64,000 nt of DNA, from contig JAYRKL010000006.1 in assembly GCA_041905795.1 (NCBI GenBank), positions 1 to 64,000 on the forward strand, given 5' to 3'. Of the stretch, positions 34,431-42,246 are shown one piece after another. Numbering within the stretch: position 1 is the stretch's first letter; the number at the start of each line of letters is the position of its first letter. A model generated the notes under the pieces. It was not told the DNA's origin, did not search any database, and saw only the letters and a program-made list of their open reading frames with translations. Position numbers and translations under genes: made by a program. The DNA is from SHVO01 sp041905795. GTDB lineage: Bacteria; Pseudomonadota; Alphaproteobacteria; Rhodospirillales; Rhodospirillaceae.

Positions 34431-35888
34431 ATGCGCCGCACCCTCGCCGTCCTGTTTTTCGCGCTGACCGCGCATCCGCTCATGGCCGCGGAGGGCGGCG
34501 CGCTGGCCTGTTTCGCGGCGGGACAAAAGCCGCCCGCGGTCATCGCCGCCTGCACCGCCGCCTTGGCGAGCGGCCTCGCCGCCGACACCCGCGTGCTGGC
34601 GCTGCTGGCCCGCGCGGATGCTTACGTGGCGACCGGGGACATGGCGTCGGCGCGCCGCGACTTCGATGCGGCGGTGCGGCTGGCCCCCGCCCACACCGGC
34701 GCGCTGATGGGCCGGGCGCGGGTCAACGAAGCCGAGGGCAAGGCGCAGGCCGCCGAAGCCGACGTCTCGGCGGTCATCGCCGCGGAACCCGCGCCGGAGA
34801 TTCTTGGCGAGGCCTATGCGCGGCGCGGCGTCTTGCGTCTTGCGCGCGGCGCAGCCGAGGACGCCGCCACCGACCTGGAACACGCCGGCCGGCTGCTGCC
34901 GCGCGATATCGAGATCCGGCGCAACCTGGCCAAAGCCCGCCTCAAGGGCGGCCAGACCAAGGCCGCCATTCTGGTCCTAAGCGGCGCGCTGGGTTTGGCG
35001 CCCACCGACATCGACCTCTTGCGCATGCGCGGGCTGGCCTATGCCCAGGCGCGCAACTTCGGCCCGGCCATCAACGATTTCAGCGCGGTGCTGGCGGTGC
35101 AGCCCGAGGACCAGGCGTCGCTGGAAGGGCGCGGCGTGGCGGCCTTGCAGAACGGCATCTACGGCCGCGCGCTAGCCGATTTCGCGCGCCTCGCCGACGT
35201 CCGGCCCAACGACCCCCATGTGGTGTTCCTGCGCGCCAACGCCCAGTTGCAGAGCGGCCATCTGGCCGAGGCCGTGGCGGACTATTCGCTGGCCCTGAAG
35301 GCCCTGCCCGGCGACGAGGAGTCCCTGTTCGGCCGCGCCACCGCCCATATGTTCCAGAACGATTACGCCGGGGCGGAAAGCGATCTGGCCGCGATCCTGG
35401 CCAAGGCGCCGAACGCCGCCCAGGCCATCGCGCGGCGCGGCCATGTGCGGTTCCTGCGCCAGTCTTACAAAGAGGCCGCCGCCGACTTCACCCGGGCGCT
35501 GGCCTTGCCGAACGCGCCGCCGGATCTGCTGCTCTGGCAGTTCGTCGCCGCCACGCGCGGCGGCGACGCGGCGGCGGCGAAGACCCTGGCGGCGGGGATC
35601 CAGGCCAAGGCGCCGGCGGAGTCCTGGGAGGCGGCGGTGGCGCAGTATTTCCTCGGCAAGATCTCGGGCGACGACCTCATCAAGGCCGCGCGCAATTCAC
35701 CGGGGCGGCTGTGCGAGGCCTATTTCCACCTCGGCCAGGCGGCGCTGATCCAAGGCGACTCCGCCGAAGCCGCCAAGCTTTTTACCGCCGTGCGCACCAC
35801 CGGCATGAGCCGCTACGTGGAGTACGCCGCCGCGGCGGCCGAGCTTGCCCGCCTGAACCCGGTGGCAGGTTCGCCTGGGCCCGGTTAA
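34431..35888 (+). CDS. Secreted/periplasmic TPR protein
   Basis: The start at ATG 34431 gives a signal peptide (MRRTLAVLFFALTAHPLMAA) and an exported 485-residue protein made almost wholly of TPRs: repeated 'A..dF..A..l.P....al...g' units such as ASARRDFDAAVRLAPAHTGA, FGPAINDFSAVLAVQPEDQA and YAGAESDLAAILAKAPNAAQ. There is no catalytic motif. TPR proteins act as scaffolds; this one is 20 bases after polA, and is followed by chvI. The upstream TTG (34407) overlaps the polA stop and is less likely. Confidence 0.75.
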   Translation: MRRTLAVLFFALTAHPLMAAEGGALACFAAGQKPPAVIAACTAALASGLAADTRVLALLARADAYVATGDMASARRDFDAAVRLAPAHTGALMGRARVNEAEGKAQAAEADVSAVIAAEPAPEILGEAYARRGVLRLARGAAEDAATDLEHAGRLLPRDIEIRRNLAKARLKGGQTKAAILVLSGALGLAPTDIDLLRMRGLAYAQARNFGPAINDFSAVLAVQPEDQASLEGRGVAALQNGIYGRALADFARLADVRPNDPHVVFLRANAQLQSGHLAEAVADYSLALKALPGDEESLFGRATAHMFQNDYAGAESDLAAILAKAPNAAQAIARRGHVRFLRQSYKEAAADFTRALALPNAPPDLLLWQFVAATRGGDAAAAKTLAAGIQAKAPAESWEAAVAQYFLGKISGDDLIKAARNSPGRLCEAYFHLGQAALIQGDSAEAAKLFTAVRTTGMSRYVEYAAAAAELARLNPVAGSPGPG

Positions 35889-36041
35889 GCTGCTGTAAGA
35901 CTATGATAAAAGCCCTCCTGCCCGGCCTCGGACATACCGGGGCGATATTTTTGCCATAATACGCCGGTGGTATTGAACCAAGCGTCCGGCGGCAGCGTTT
36001 TTCTGGTCTCGATACCGCCTTTTTGGAGAAGGGTACCCCCC

Positions 36042-36773
36042 GTGGCACAGCGCATCGCTCTGGTCGACGACGACCGCAACATCCTGACCTCGGTGTCCAT
36101 GGTTCTGGAGGCCGAAGGCTTCACCGTGGTGACCTACCGCGACGGCGCCGAAGCCCTGCGCGGCCTGCTGGCCGAACCGGTGGACCTGGCCATCCTCGAC
36201 ATCAAGATGCCGCGGATGGACGGCCACGAGCTGCTGCAGCGCCTGCGCGAGAAATCCAACATGCCGGTGATTTTCCTGACCTCGAAGGACGACGAGGTGG
36301 ACGAGCTGCTCGGCCTGCGCATGGGCGCCGACGACTACATCAAGAAGCCGTTCTCCCAGCGCCTGCTGATCGAGCGCGTGCGCGCGGTTTTCCGCCGCCT
36401 CGAAGCCCAGAAGGCGCAGGGTCCCGGCGGCGGCGTCTCGGCCACCTCGGTGAAGCGCGGCGAACTGGTGCTCGATCCGGCCCAGCACCTGTGCCTGTGG
36501 AAGAACGCGGCCGTGAACCTGACCGTCACGGAATTCCTGATCATCCAGGCGCTGGCGCAGCGGCCGGGTCACGTCAAAAGCCGCGACCAGCTGATCGATG
36601 CGGCTTACGGCGAACATATCTACGTCGACGACCGCACCATCGACAGCCACATCAAGCGGCTGCGCAAGAAATTCCGCGAGGTCGACAAGGAATTCTCCCA
36701 TATCGAGACGCTCTACGGCGTGGGATATAAGTACAACGAGACCAACGGCGCAGGTGCGGCGTCATCCGAATGA
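36042..36773 (+). CDS. chvI: ChvI-type response regulator (OmpR family)
   Basis: This 243-residue regulator starts at GTG 36042, after GGAGAAGG. The receiver has the acidic pair in ALVDDDRNIL, phospho-acceptor Asp53 in LAILDIKMPRMDG, Thr in FLTSKDDEVD and Lys in DDYIKKPFS. The C-terminal winged helix has TVTEFLIIQALAQRPGHVKS and DDRTIDSHIKRLRKKF. These are the exact conserved segments of ChvI/ExoR-ChvG system regulators, which control envelope and acid-stress genes. The kinase ChvG follows 66 bases later. Confidence 0.94.
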   Translation: MAQRIALVDDDRNILTSVSMVLEAEGFTVVTYRDGAEALRGLLAEPVDLAILDIKMPRMDGHELLQRLREKSNMPVIFLTSKDDEVDELLGLRMGADDYIKKPFSQRLLIERVRAVFRRLEAQKAQGPGGGVSATSVKRGELVLDPAQHLCLWKNAAVNLTVTEFLIIQALAQRPGHVKSRDQLIDAAYGEHIYVDDRTIDSHIKRLRKKFREVDKEFSHIETLYGVGYKYNETNGAGAASSE

Positions 36774-36839
36774 CCGCCCGCTTGACCTGAAGATCGCGCG
36801 ACCCAAAGATCACCCGCCCAACGGCACTGAAGCGATGCC

Positions 36840-38588
36840 TTGAATCCGGACCGGGATTTTCAGCTCGATGACCTGCGCCTGAAATCGTCCCGTGCGGGCG
36901 ACGGCCTGCCGTTCGGCGCTTTCGATCCCGACGAGCCCGGCCGCCTCAAGCAGGTGTTCTCTCCCCTCACCTTGCGCTTCCTCGCGGTCAACCTGGCGGC
37001 GCCGGTGCTGCTGGTGCTCGGCCTCCTGTTCCTCGATCAGTACCAGGACACCCTGATCGCCGCCGAACTGGAAGCCCTCGACACCCAGGGCGAGCTGATC
37101 GCCGCCTCCATCGGCGAAGGCGCGATCGTGGTCGAAAGCGACGAGGACTCCAAACCGGTGTTCACGCCGAGCGGCACGCTGCGCGTGATCGACGCCGATT
37201 CCGCGCGCCAACTCCTGCGCCGCCTTGCCGGCCTGGCCCAGGTGCGCGCCCGCCTGTTCGCCCGCGACGGCGCCATGATCGCCGACACCCGGCTGCTGCA
37301 AGGCCCGGGAGGCGAAGTGCAGGTGCTCGACCTGCCCGCGCCCGAGTCCAACCGTTTTACCGACCGCCTGCGCAGCTTTTACGAACGCGCCTTCAGCCGC
37401 TTCACCTACGACCGCGGCCTGGAGCCTTACATCGAGCAGGCCCACGTCACCGCCAAGGACTACACCGAGGTCGCCCGCGCCCTGGACCAGGGCGAGAACG
37501 GCACCGCGGTGCGCCTGCGCGCCGACGGCCAGAAGATCCTCTCGGTGGCGATTCCGGTGCAGTTCTACAAGCAGATCGTCGGCGCGGTGCTGGTGTCCCG
37601 CGACGGCGCCAACATCGACAAGCGCATGGGAACCGTGCGCGCCTCGATCCTCGGCATGTTCGCCTGGGTGTTCGCGCTGACGGTGCTGACCTCGCTGTAC
37701 CTCGCCGGCACCATCGCCCGGCCGGTGCGGCGCCTGGCCCTAGCCGCCATGCGCGTGCGCCACTCCAAGAGCCGGCGCGACACCATCCCGGACCTCACCA
37801 ACCGGTCCGACGAGATCGGCGAACTGTCCGCGGCCCTGCGCGACATGACCGAGTCCCTGTGGCGGCGCATGGACGCCATCGAGGCTTTCGCCGCCGATGT
37901 GGCGCACGAAATCAAGAACCCGCTGACGTCGCTGCGCAGCGCCGTTGAGACCGTCACCCGCATCAAGGATCCGGCGCAGCAGAAGCGGCTGATGTCGATC
38001 ATCATGGACGACGTGGCGCGGCTCGACCGCCTGATCACGGAGATCTCCGACGCCTCGCGCCTCGACGCCGAACTGTCGCGCGCCGAGTTGGGGCCGGTGA
38101 ACATCCGTCCGCTGGTCGAGGCGCTGGCGGAAGTCCAGAACGCCAACGACAACCCCGACGCCCCCAAGATCGCGATCGTCGACGGCGACGGCGCCTCTCC
38201 CGAAGGCGAGCCGCCGCGGCCGTTGATGGTCAAAGGCCTGGAGGCGCGCATGGGCCAGGTGTTCCGCAACCTGATCGGCAACGCGGTGTCGTTCAGCCCG
38301 GCCGCCGGCGTCATCACCTTGCGCATCTTCCGCGAACCGCGGATCGTCACGGTCACGGTGGAGGATCAGGGCCCCGGCATCCCGGCCGGCAAGGAGCAGT
38401 CGATCTTCGACCGCTTCTATACCGAGCGGCCCGAGGGCGAGAAGTTCGGCACCCACTCCGGGCTGGGCCTGGCCATTTCAAAGCAAATCGTCGAGGCCCA
38501 CCGCGGACTGATCTACGCCGAGAACATCGTCGGCGAGGATCAGGCCGTCAAAGGCGCGCGCTTTGTCGTGAGATTGCCGGCCGCTTAG
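36840..38588 (+). CDS. chvG: ChvG-type sensor histidine kinase
   Basis: This 582-residue inner-membrane kinase starts at a TTG (36840); no ATG or GTG lies in frame nearby upstream of the first membrane segment. It has two membrane segments (AVNLAAPVLLVLGLLFL and ILGMFAWVFALTVLTSLYLA) around a periplasmic sensor of about 250 residues, a HAMP domain, the H-box with His356 in FAADVAHEIKNPLTSLR, N-box GNAVSFSPA, G1 EDQGPGIP and G2 GLGLAISKQ. It pairs with ChvI. In relatives, periplasmic ExoR holds the kinase off; no exoR is in this window. Confidence 0.93.
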   Translation: MNPDRDFQLDDLRLKSSRAGDGLPFGAFDPDEPGRLKQVFSPLTLRFLAVNLAAPVLLVLGLLFLDQYQDTLIAAELEALDTQGELIAASIGEGAIVVESDEDSKPVFTPSGTLRVIDADSARQLLRRLAGLAQVRARLFARDGAMIADTRLLQGPGGEVQVLDLPAPESNRFTDRLRSFYERAFSRFTYDRGLEPYIEQAHVTAKDYTEVARALDQGENGTAVRLRADGQKILSVAIPVQFYKQIVGAVLVSRDGANIDKRMGTVRASILGMFAWVFALTVLTSLYLAGTIARPVRRLALAAMRVRHSKSRRDTIPDLTNRSDEIGELSAALRDMTESLWRRMDAIEAFAADVAHEIKNPLTSLRSAVETVTRIKDPAQQKRLMSIIMDDVARLDRLITEISDASRLDAELSRAELGPVNIRPLVEALAEVQNANDNPDAPKIAIVDGDGASPEGEPPRPLMVKGLEARMGQVFRNLIGNAVSFSPAAGVITLRIFREPRIVTVTVEDQGPGIPAGKEQSIFDRFYTERPEGEKFGTHSGLGLAISKQIVEAHRGLIYAENIVGEDQAVKGARFVVRLPAA

Positions 38589-38638
38589 GGTGTCGGCGCG
38601 CCGGCCGGAGGCCGGCTTATCCTGCGGCCAAACCGGCT

Positions 38639-39526
38639 TTAAAACCTCAGAACGAACGCCATCAGCAGCGGCAAGGTGAGGAACGAGAGGATCGTGGAAA
38701 TGAAGACGATCCCCGCCACCTCCGCCGGCCGGTTGTCGTAGCGCGCCGCGAACAGGTAGTTGAACACCGCCGACGGCATGGCCGCCTGCACCACCACCGC
38801 GCCGCGCGCCGGCCCTTCCAGGCCCATCACCCAGCTCACCGCCAGCCCGATGGCGAAGCCGCCGAACAGGCAAAACAGGGAGATCAGCACACTGCGGCGC
38901 AGGCCGACGACGCTTAAGCTCGCGAGCGCAACGCCGAGCGACAGGAGCATCAGGGGAATGGTGAGGCCGGCGACGGTCGAAATGCTGTTCATCACGAAGC
39001 GCGGCAGCGTGATGTCGGCGGCGATCAACGCGCAGCCTGTCAGGATCGCGTAGAGGGCCGGGCTCCGCAATACGCTGCGCACCGACACCTGACCGCTGGC
39101 GATCCCCTGGCCGATGGAGAACTGCAGCACCGACTGCGTCGCGAAGAAGGCGACGGCTAGCGCCAGGCCCGCCGGCCCGAACGCGAACAGGCACAAGGGC
39201 AGGCCGACGTTGCCGGTGTTGCCGAACACCATCGCCGGCAGGAACACCCGCACCGGCAGCGCCGCCGCCTTGAGAATGATCCAGGCAATCAATCCGGTCA
39301 GGCCAAGCACCAGGACGGCGGCACCGGAAATCCTGGCCATGACCGCGAGATCGGGCCGGTTGGCGAGCACGGCGTTCAAGAGCAGGCAGGGCGTGCCCAC
39401 ATTGATCACCAGCGTCGCCACCATGTTCTGGTCGAACGGCATGCCCCTCCGCTGCCAGAGGTAGCCTATGAGCGAGATGATCATCACCGGGGCGATGATC
39501 GCCAGAATGTCGTTGACGAGAGTCAC
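38639..39526 (-). CDS. AEC (auxin efflux carrier)-family transporter
   Basis: This ten-segment membrane protein is about 295 residues from GTG 39524-39526. A longer open frame continues upstream through the dispersed repeat at 39600 and lacks any family sequence, so the later start is right. Hydrophobic segments include IIAPVMIISLIGYLWQ, AAVLVLGLTGLIAWII, LTIPLMLLSLGVALAS and FLTLPLLMAFVLRF. The gene lies between chvG and hprK in the opposite orientation, where relatives usually have nothing or a short gap. The substrate is unknown; AEC proteins move small carboxylates or auxin-like molecules. Confidence 0.82.
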   Translation of the reverse strand: MTLVNDILAIIAPVMIISLIGYLWQRRGMPFDQNMVATLVINVGTPCLLLNAVLANRPDLAVMARISGAAVLVLGLTGLIAWIILKAAALPVRVFLPAMVFGNTGNVGLPLCLFAFGPAGLALAVAFFATQSVLQFSIGQGIASGQVSVRSVLRSPALYAILTGCALIAADITLPRFVMNSISTVAGLTIPLMLLSLGVALASLSVVGLRRSVLISLFCLFGGFAIGLAVSWVMGLEGPARGAVVVQAAMPSAVFNYLFAARYDNRPAEVAGIVFISTILSFLTLPLLMAFVLRF

Positions 39527-39599
39527 GCGCGCCGGAGCATGTGAGGGTGAAGTTGAAACCGGTTCGGCCGCCAGACCCGCGGCCGAACAGGACCCTAGA

Positions 39600-39644
39600 G
39601 CATCGTGCGGAAAAGTGGATACCGGTTTTCCGCAGAAACGATGC
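39600..39644. repeat. Dispersed palindromic element, family A, copy 2
   Basis: GCATCGT (39600-39606) pairs with ACGATGC (39638-39644), with inner arms GCGGAAAA/TTTTCCGC around GTGGATACCGG. Followed by GACCAAAC. It is the most symmetric copy of the family. Confidence 0.85.
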
Positions 39645-39786
39645 GACCAAACAGACTCCAGGCCTCGAAAGCCGCCATGGGACATAGATGACCGTGCGGG
39701 CGACACCCGGGCGGGGCCGGCCATCGCTCATTGACAGCGCCGCGCCAACCACGCGACCCTGCCGCCCGGAGAGATTGGGTGGCGTT

Positions 39787-40227
39787 GTGGCTTTGATCCA
39801 TGCCAGTTGCGTTGTGGTGGACGGGACCGGCGTCCTGATCCGGGGACCGTCCGGATCCGGCAAGTCCGACCTGGCGCTCAGGCTGATGGAGTCCGGGGCC
39901 AGCCTGGTGGCCGATGACTACTGCGAGGCGGAAGCCCTGGCCGGCGGGCTGGTGGTGCGCCCGCCGCCCGCCATCGCCGGCAAGCTGGAAGTGCGCGGCT
40001 TTGGTATTGTCGACGTGGCGCACCTTCCCAGCACCACCATAGGCCTGATCGTGGACCTGACAGCCAATGCGGATATCGACCGCCTGCCCGACCCGAACCG
40101 GGACGGCGCGCTGTCCGACGTCATCGAGGGGGTTCGCGTCATGCGTCTGAAGCTCGATCCCACCCATGCGTCGGCCGTGGCCAAGGTGCGCCTCGCGCTC
40201 AAGACCAGCCCCAAGGGAATGTCATAG
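39787..40227 (+). CDS. hprK: HPr kinase/phosphorylase (short alphaproteobacterial form)
   Basis: This protein phosphorylates HPr on the regulatory Ser. It is about 146 residues from GTG 39787, the size of the alphaproteobacterial short form that keeps only the C-terminal catalytic domain. Walker A GPSGSGKSDLALRLME, then LVADDYCEAE with the catalytic acid, GIVDV and the signature-like EVRGFGI are seen. A longer frame to 39688 is read through non-family sequence, so the later start is chosen. It heads the regulatory PTS operon and is 3 bases from rapZ. Confidence 0.9.
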   Translation: MALIHASCVVVDGTGVLIRGPSGSGKSDLALRLMESGASLVADDYCEAEALAGGLVVRPPPAIAGKLEVRGFGIVDVAHLPSTTIGLIVDLTANADIDRLPDPNRDGALSDVIEGVRVMRLKLDPTHASAVAKVRLALKTSPKGMS

Positions 40228-40229
40228 GC

Positions 40230-41153
40230 ATGGCCGCGCCGCGCAAAGCCAAGGCTGCGCCGACCAGGAACAGGCCGAAGAAGGCCGCCGCTTTGCCGAG
40301 GGTTGTCGTGGTCACCGGCATGTCCGGGGCCGGCAAAAGCTCGGCCTTGCGCGCGCTGGAAGACCTGCATTTCGAGACCGTGGACAATCTGCCGCTGGCC
40401 CTGTTGCGCGCCGTGGCGCGCAGCGGCGACCGCCGCCGCGGTCCCCTGGCCGTGGGCATTGACGTGCGCACCCGCGACTTCGACGCCGCGCGCCTGCTTT
40501 CGACCATCGGCGAGTTGCAGCGCACCGCCGGCGTCGCCGTCAGCATCGTGTTCCTGGAGTGCGACAGCGATATCCTCTCGCGCCGTTTCACCGAAACCCG
40601 CAGGCCGCATCCGCTGGCGGAGGACCTGCCGGTGACCGCCGCCATCGAGATGGAGCGCCGCCTGCTGGCGCCGCTGCACGACCACGCCGACCTGGTGGTC
40701 GACACCTCGCGCCTGCCGCCCGGTGAACTGAAGCGGATCCTGGCGGGGCAGTACGCGGGTTCCGCCAAGCGGGCCCTGAAAGTCTTCCTGACCTCCTTCG
40801 GCTTCCGCAACGGCCTGCCGCGGGACGCGGACCTGGTGTTCGATGTCCGCTTCCTCAAGAATCCGCACTACGAGCCCGACCTGCGGCCGCAGACCGGCCT
40901 CGATGCGCCGGTCGGCGCCTACATCGAACAGGACCCGGCGCTGGCGCCGTTCATCGATCACCTCATCCAGCTTCTGGACCCGCTGCTGCCGCTGTATGAG
41001 GCCGAAGGCAAAAGCTACCTGACGGTCGCGGTGGGCTGCACCGGCGGACAGCACCGTTCGGTGTATGTGGTGGAACGCCTGAAGACCTGGCTCGCCGGCC
41101 GCGGCATCACCTTCGACGCCAGCCACCGCGACATCCATCCCGCGAAAAAGTAG
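40230..41153 (+). CDS. rapZ: RapZ, RNase adapter / GlmZ-type nucleotide-binding protein
   Basis: This 307-residue protein has Walker A GMSGAGKSSALRALED (from residue 30) and VDNLPLALL, and the C-terminal half with VGCTGGQHRSVYVVE, HRD and SFGFRNGLP, all classic RapZ (YvcJ) segments. In enteric bacteria RapZ guides RNase E to the GlmZ small RNA and controls GlcN6P synthesis; the target in alphaproteobacteria is not settled. The extra lysine-rich N-terminus (residues 1-22) is less common. It is located in the PTS cluster, in line with a link between phosphotransfer and cell-wall precursor control. Confidence 0.94.
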   Translation: MAAPRKAKAAPTRNRPKKAAALPRVVVVTGMSGAGKSSALRALEDLHFETVDNLPLALLRAVARSGDRRRGPLAVGIDVRTRDFDAARLLSTIGELQRTAGVAVSIVFLECDSDILSRRFTETRRPHPLAEDLPVTAAIEMERRLLAPLHDHADLVVDTSRLPPGELKRILAGQYAGSAKRALKVFLTSFGFRNGLPRDADLVFDVRFLKNPHYEPDLRPQTGLDAPVGAYIEQDPALAPFIDHLIQLLDPLLPLYEAEGKSYLTVAVGCTGGQHRSVYVVERLKTWLAGRGITFDASHRDIHPAKK

Positions 41154-41455
41154 CCGCGCGAAGCCCTCGGCGGCACGCCGGTCCCGGACCTCGCACCGCC
41201 CGCAAGCCGTTCGCCGCCGCGGTGAGACCGCCGCGCCCAGGTCGGATTCCGGCCGGCCGCGAACCATTATAAGTATATGATTATTTTGTATTTTTCTCTT
41301 GTTACCTGCGCCGTGCGGTGTTTTTTGCACCTGCTCCCTGGAAGGGTTAAGCTGCGCCCGTTTTTCGCCGGCGCGGAAGCTGTTTCGGTCGCATGTCCGC
41401 GGCCGCACCGGCTTTCCCTTCGGCCTCACATGCTCCTAGGACTCTTCCCCTCTCC
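41154..41455. promoter_or_regulatory. Intergenic region before the EIIA gene
   Basis: The 302-base gap has no convincing gene; a 66-residue frame from 41277 is Cys- and Pro-rich without family features. The stretch ATTATAAGTATATGATTATT at about 41266-41285 is unusually AT-rich for this genome and may be a promoter for EIIA, HPr and EI. Confidence 0.4.
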
Positions 41456-41899
41456 ATGTCGCAAGCCAAACCCCTGATCGGACTCGTGCTCGTCACGCAC
41501 GGGCGCCTCGCGCTCGAATTGGTCGCCGCCCTCGAACATGTCGTCGGCCCTCAGACTCAGGTGGCCACGGTCTGCATCGGCCCCGATGACGACATGGAAC
41601 AGCGCCGCGCCGATATCCTGAAGGCCGTCGAAGCCGTCAACGGCGGCGCCGGCGTGGTGGTGCTGACCGACATGTTCGGCGGCACGCCGTCCAACCTCGC
41701 CATCTCGATCATGGAAGCCGCGCCGATCGAAGTGATCGCCGGCGTCAACCTGCCGATGCTGATCAAGCTGGCCTCCGCGCGCCGCACCGAGACCCTGCAG
41801 AACGCCGTGATCCAGGCTCAGGACGCGGGCCGCAAATACATCAACGTCGCCTCTGCCCTGCTCGCCCAGGAGAAGCAGAAGACCAAGAAGAGCGGCTGA
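41456..41899 (+). CDS. manX: PTS EIIA component, mannose family (regulatory EIIA-Man)
   Basis: This is a 147-residue single-domain EIIA of the mannose type. Phospho-acceptor His15 is in VLVTHGRLA, followed by CIGPDDDMEQ and LTDMFGGTPSNLA, the active-site loop. No EIIB, EIIC or EIID follows, so it acts as a regulatory phosphate acceptor rather than in sugar uptake. It lies between rapZ and the HPr gene, as in many alphaproteobacteria. The start at ATG 41456 precedes the family core. Confidence 0.92.
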   Translation: MSQAKPLIGLVLVTHGRLALELVAALEHVVGPQTQVATVCIGPDDDMEQRRADILKAVEAVNGGAGVVVLTDMFGGTPSNLAISIMEAAPIEVIAGVNLPMLIKLASARRTETLQNAVIQAQDAGRKYINVASALLAQEKQKTKKSG

Positions 41900-41904
41900 A
41901 GAGC

Positions 41905-41955
41905 CTTTCCCGTAAAGTGGAAACCGGTTCGCCGCGGAAACCGCGGCCAAACAAA
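41905..41955. repeat. Dispersed palindromic element, family A, copy 3 (degenerate)
   Basis: It reads AAAGTGGAAACCGGTTCGCCGCGGAAACCGCGGCCAAAC, the same skeleton as copies 1 and 2, lying between the EIIA and HPr genes. The outer stems are poorly kept. Confidence 0.65.
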
Positions 41956-41966
41956 AGAATCCGCAC

Positions 41967-42239
41967 ATGACCGACCTTACCCGCGACGCCGATATCCGCA
42001 ACACCAAGGGCCTGCACGCCCGCGCCGCCGCCAAGTTCTGCAAGACCGCCGGCCAGTTCAACGCCGACGTCAGGGTGTCCAAGGGCGGCCCCGAAGTCTC
42101 GGGCTCGTCGATCATGGGCCTGATGATGCTGGCCGCGGGCATCGGATCGACCATCACCATCCGCGCGTCGGGAGCCCAGGCCGAGGAAGCGCTCGACGCG
42201 TTGTGCACCCTGGTCGGCAACAAATTCGACGAAGAATAG
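41967..42239 (+). CDS. ptsH: HPr phosphocarrier protein
   Basis: This 90-residue phosphocarrier receives phosphate from EI at His17 (KGLHARAAAKF). It carries a regulatory Ser48 in SGSSIMGLMMLA, which HprK would phosphorylate. The Ile-Met-Gly sequence after the Ser is the classic HprK target. It is placed between EIIA and EI. Confidence 0.95.
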   Translation: MTDLTRDADIRNTKGLHARAAAKFCKTAGQFNADVRVSKGGPEVSGSSIMGLMMLAAGIGSTITIRASGAQAEEALDALCTLVGNKFDEE

Positions 42240-42246
42240 CGCCCCC

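Noticed and set aside
39527..39724. N-terminal extension of the AEC transporter
   Set aside because: The frame runs through a dispersed repeat and has no membrane segment or homologous sequence; GTG 39526 is the better start.
41277..41477. 66-codon ORF in the gap before the EIIA gene
   Set aside because: No ribosome site, no family features, and composition unlike neighbours; better seen as promoter DNA.
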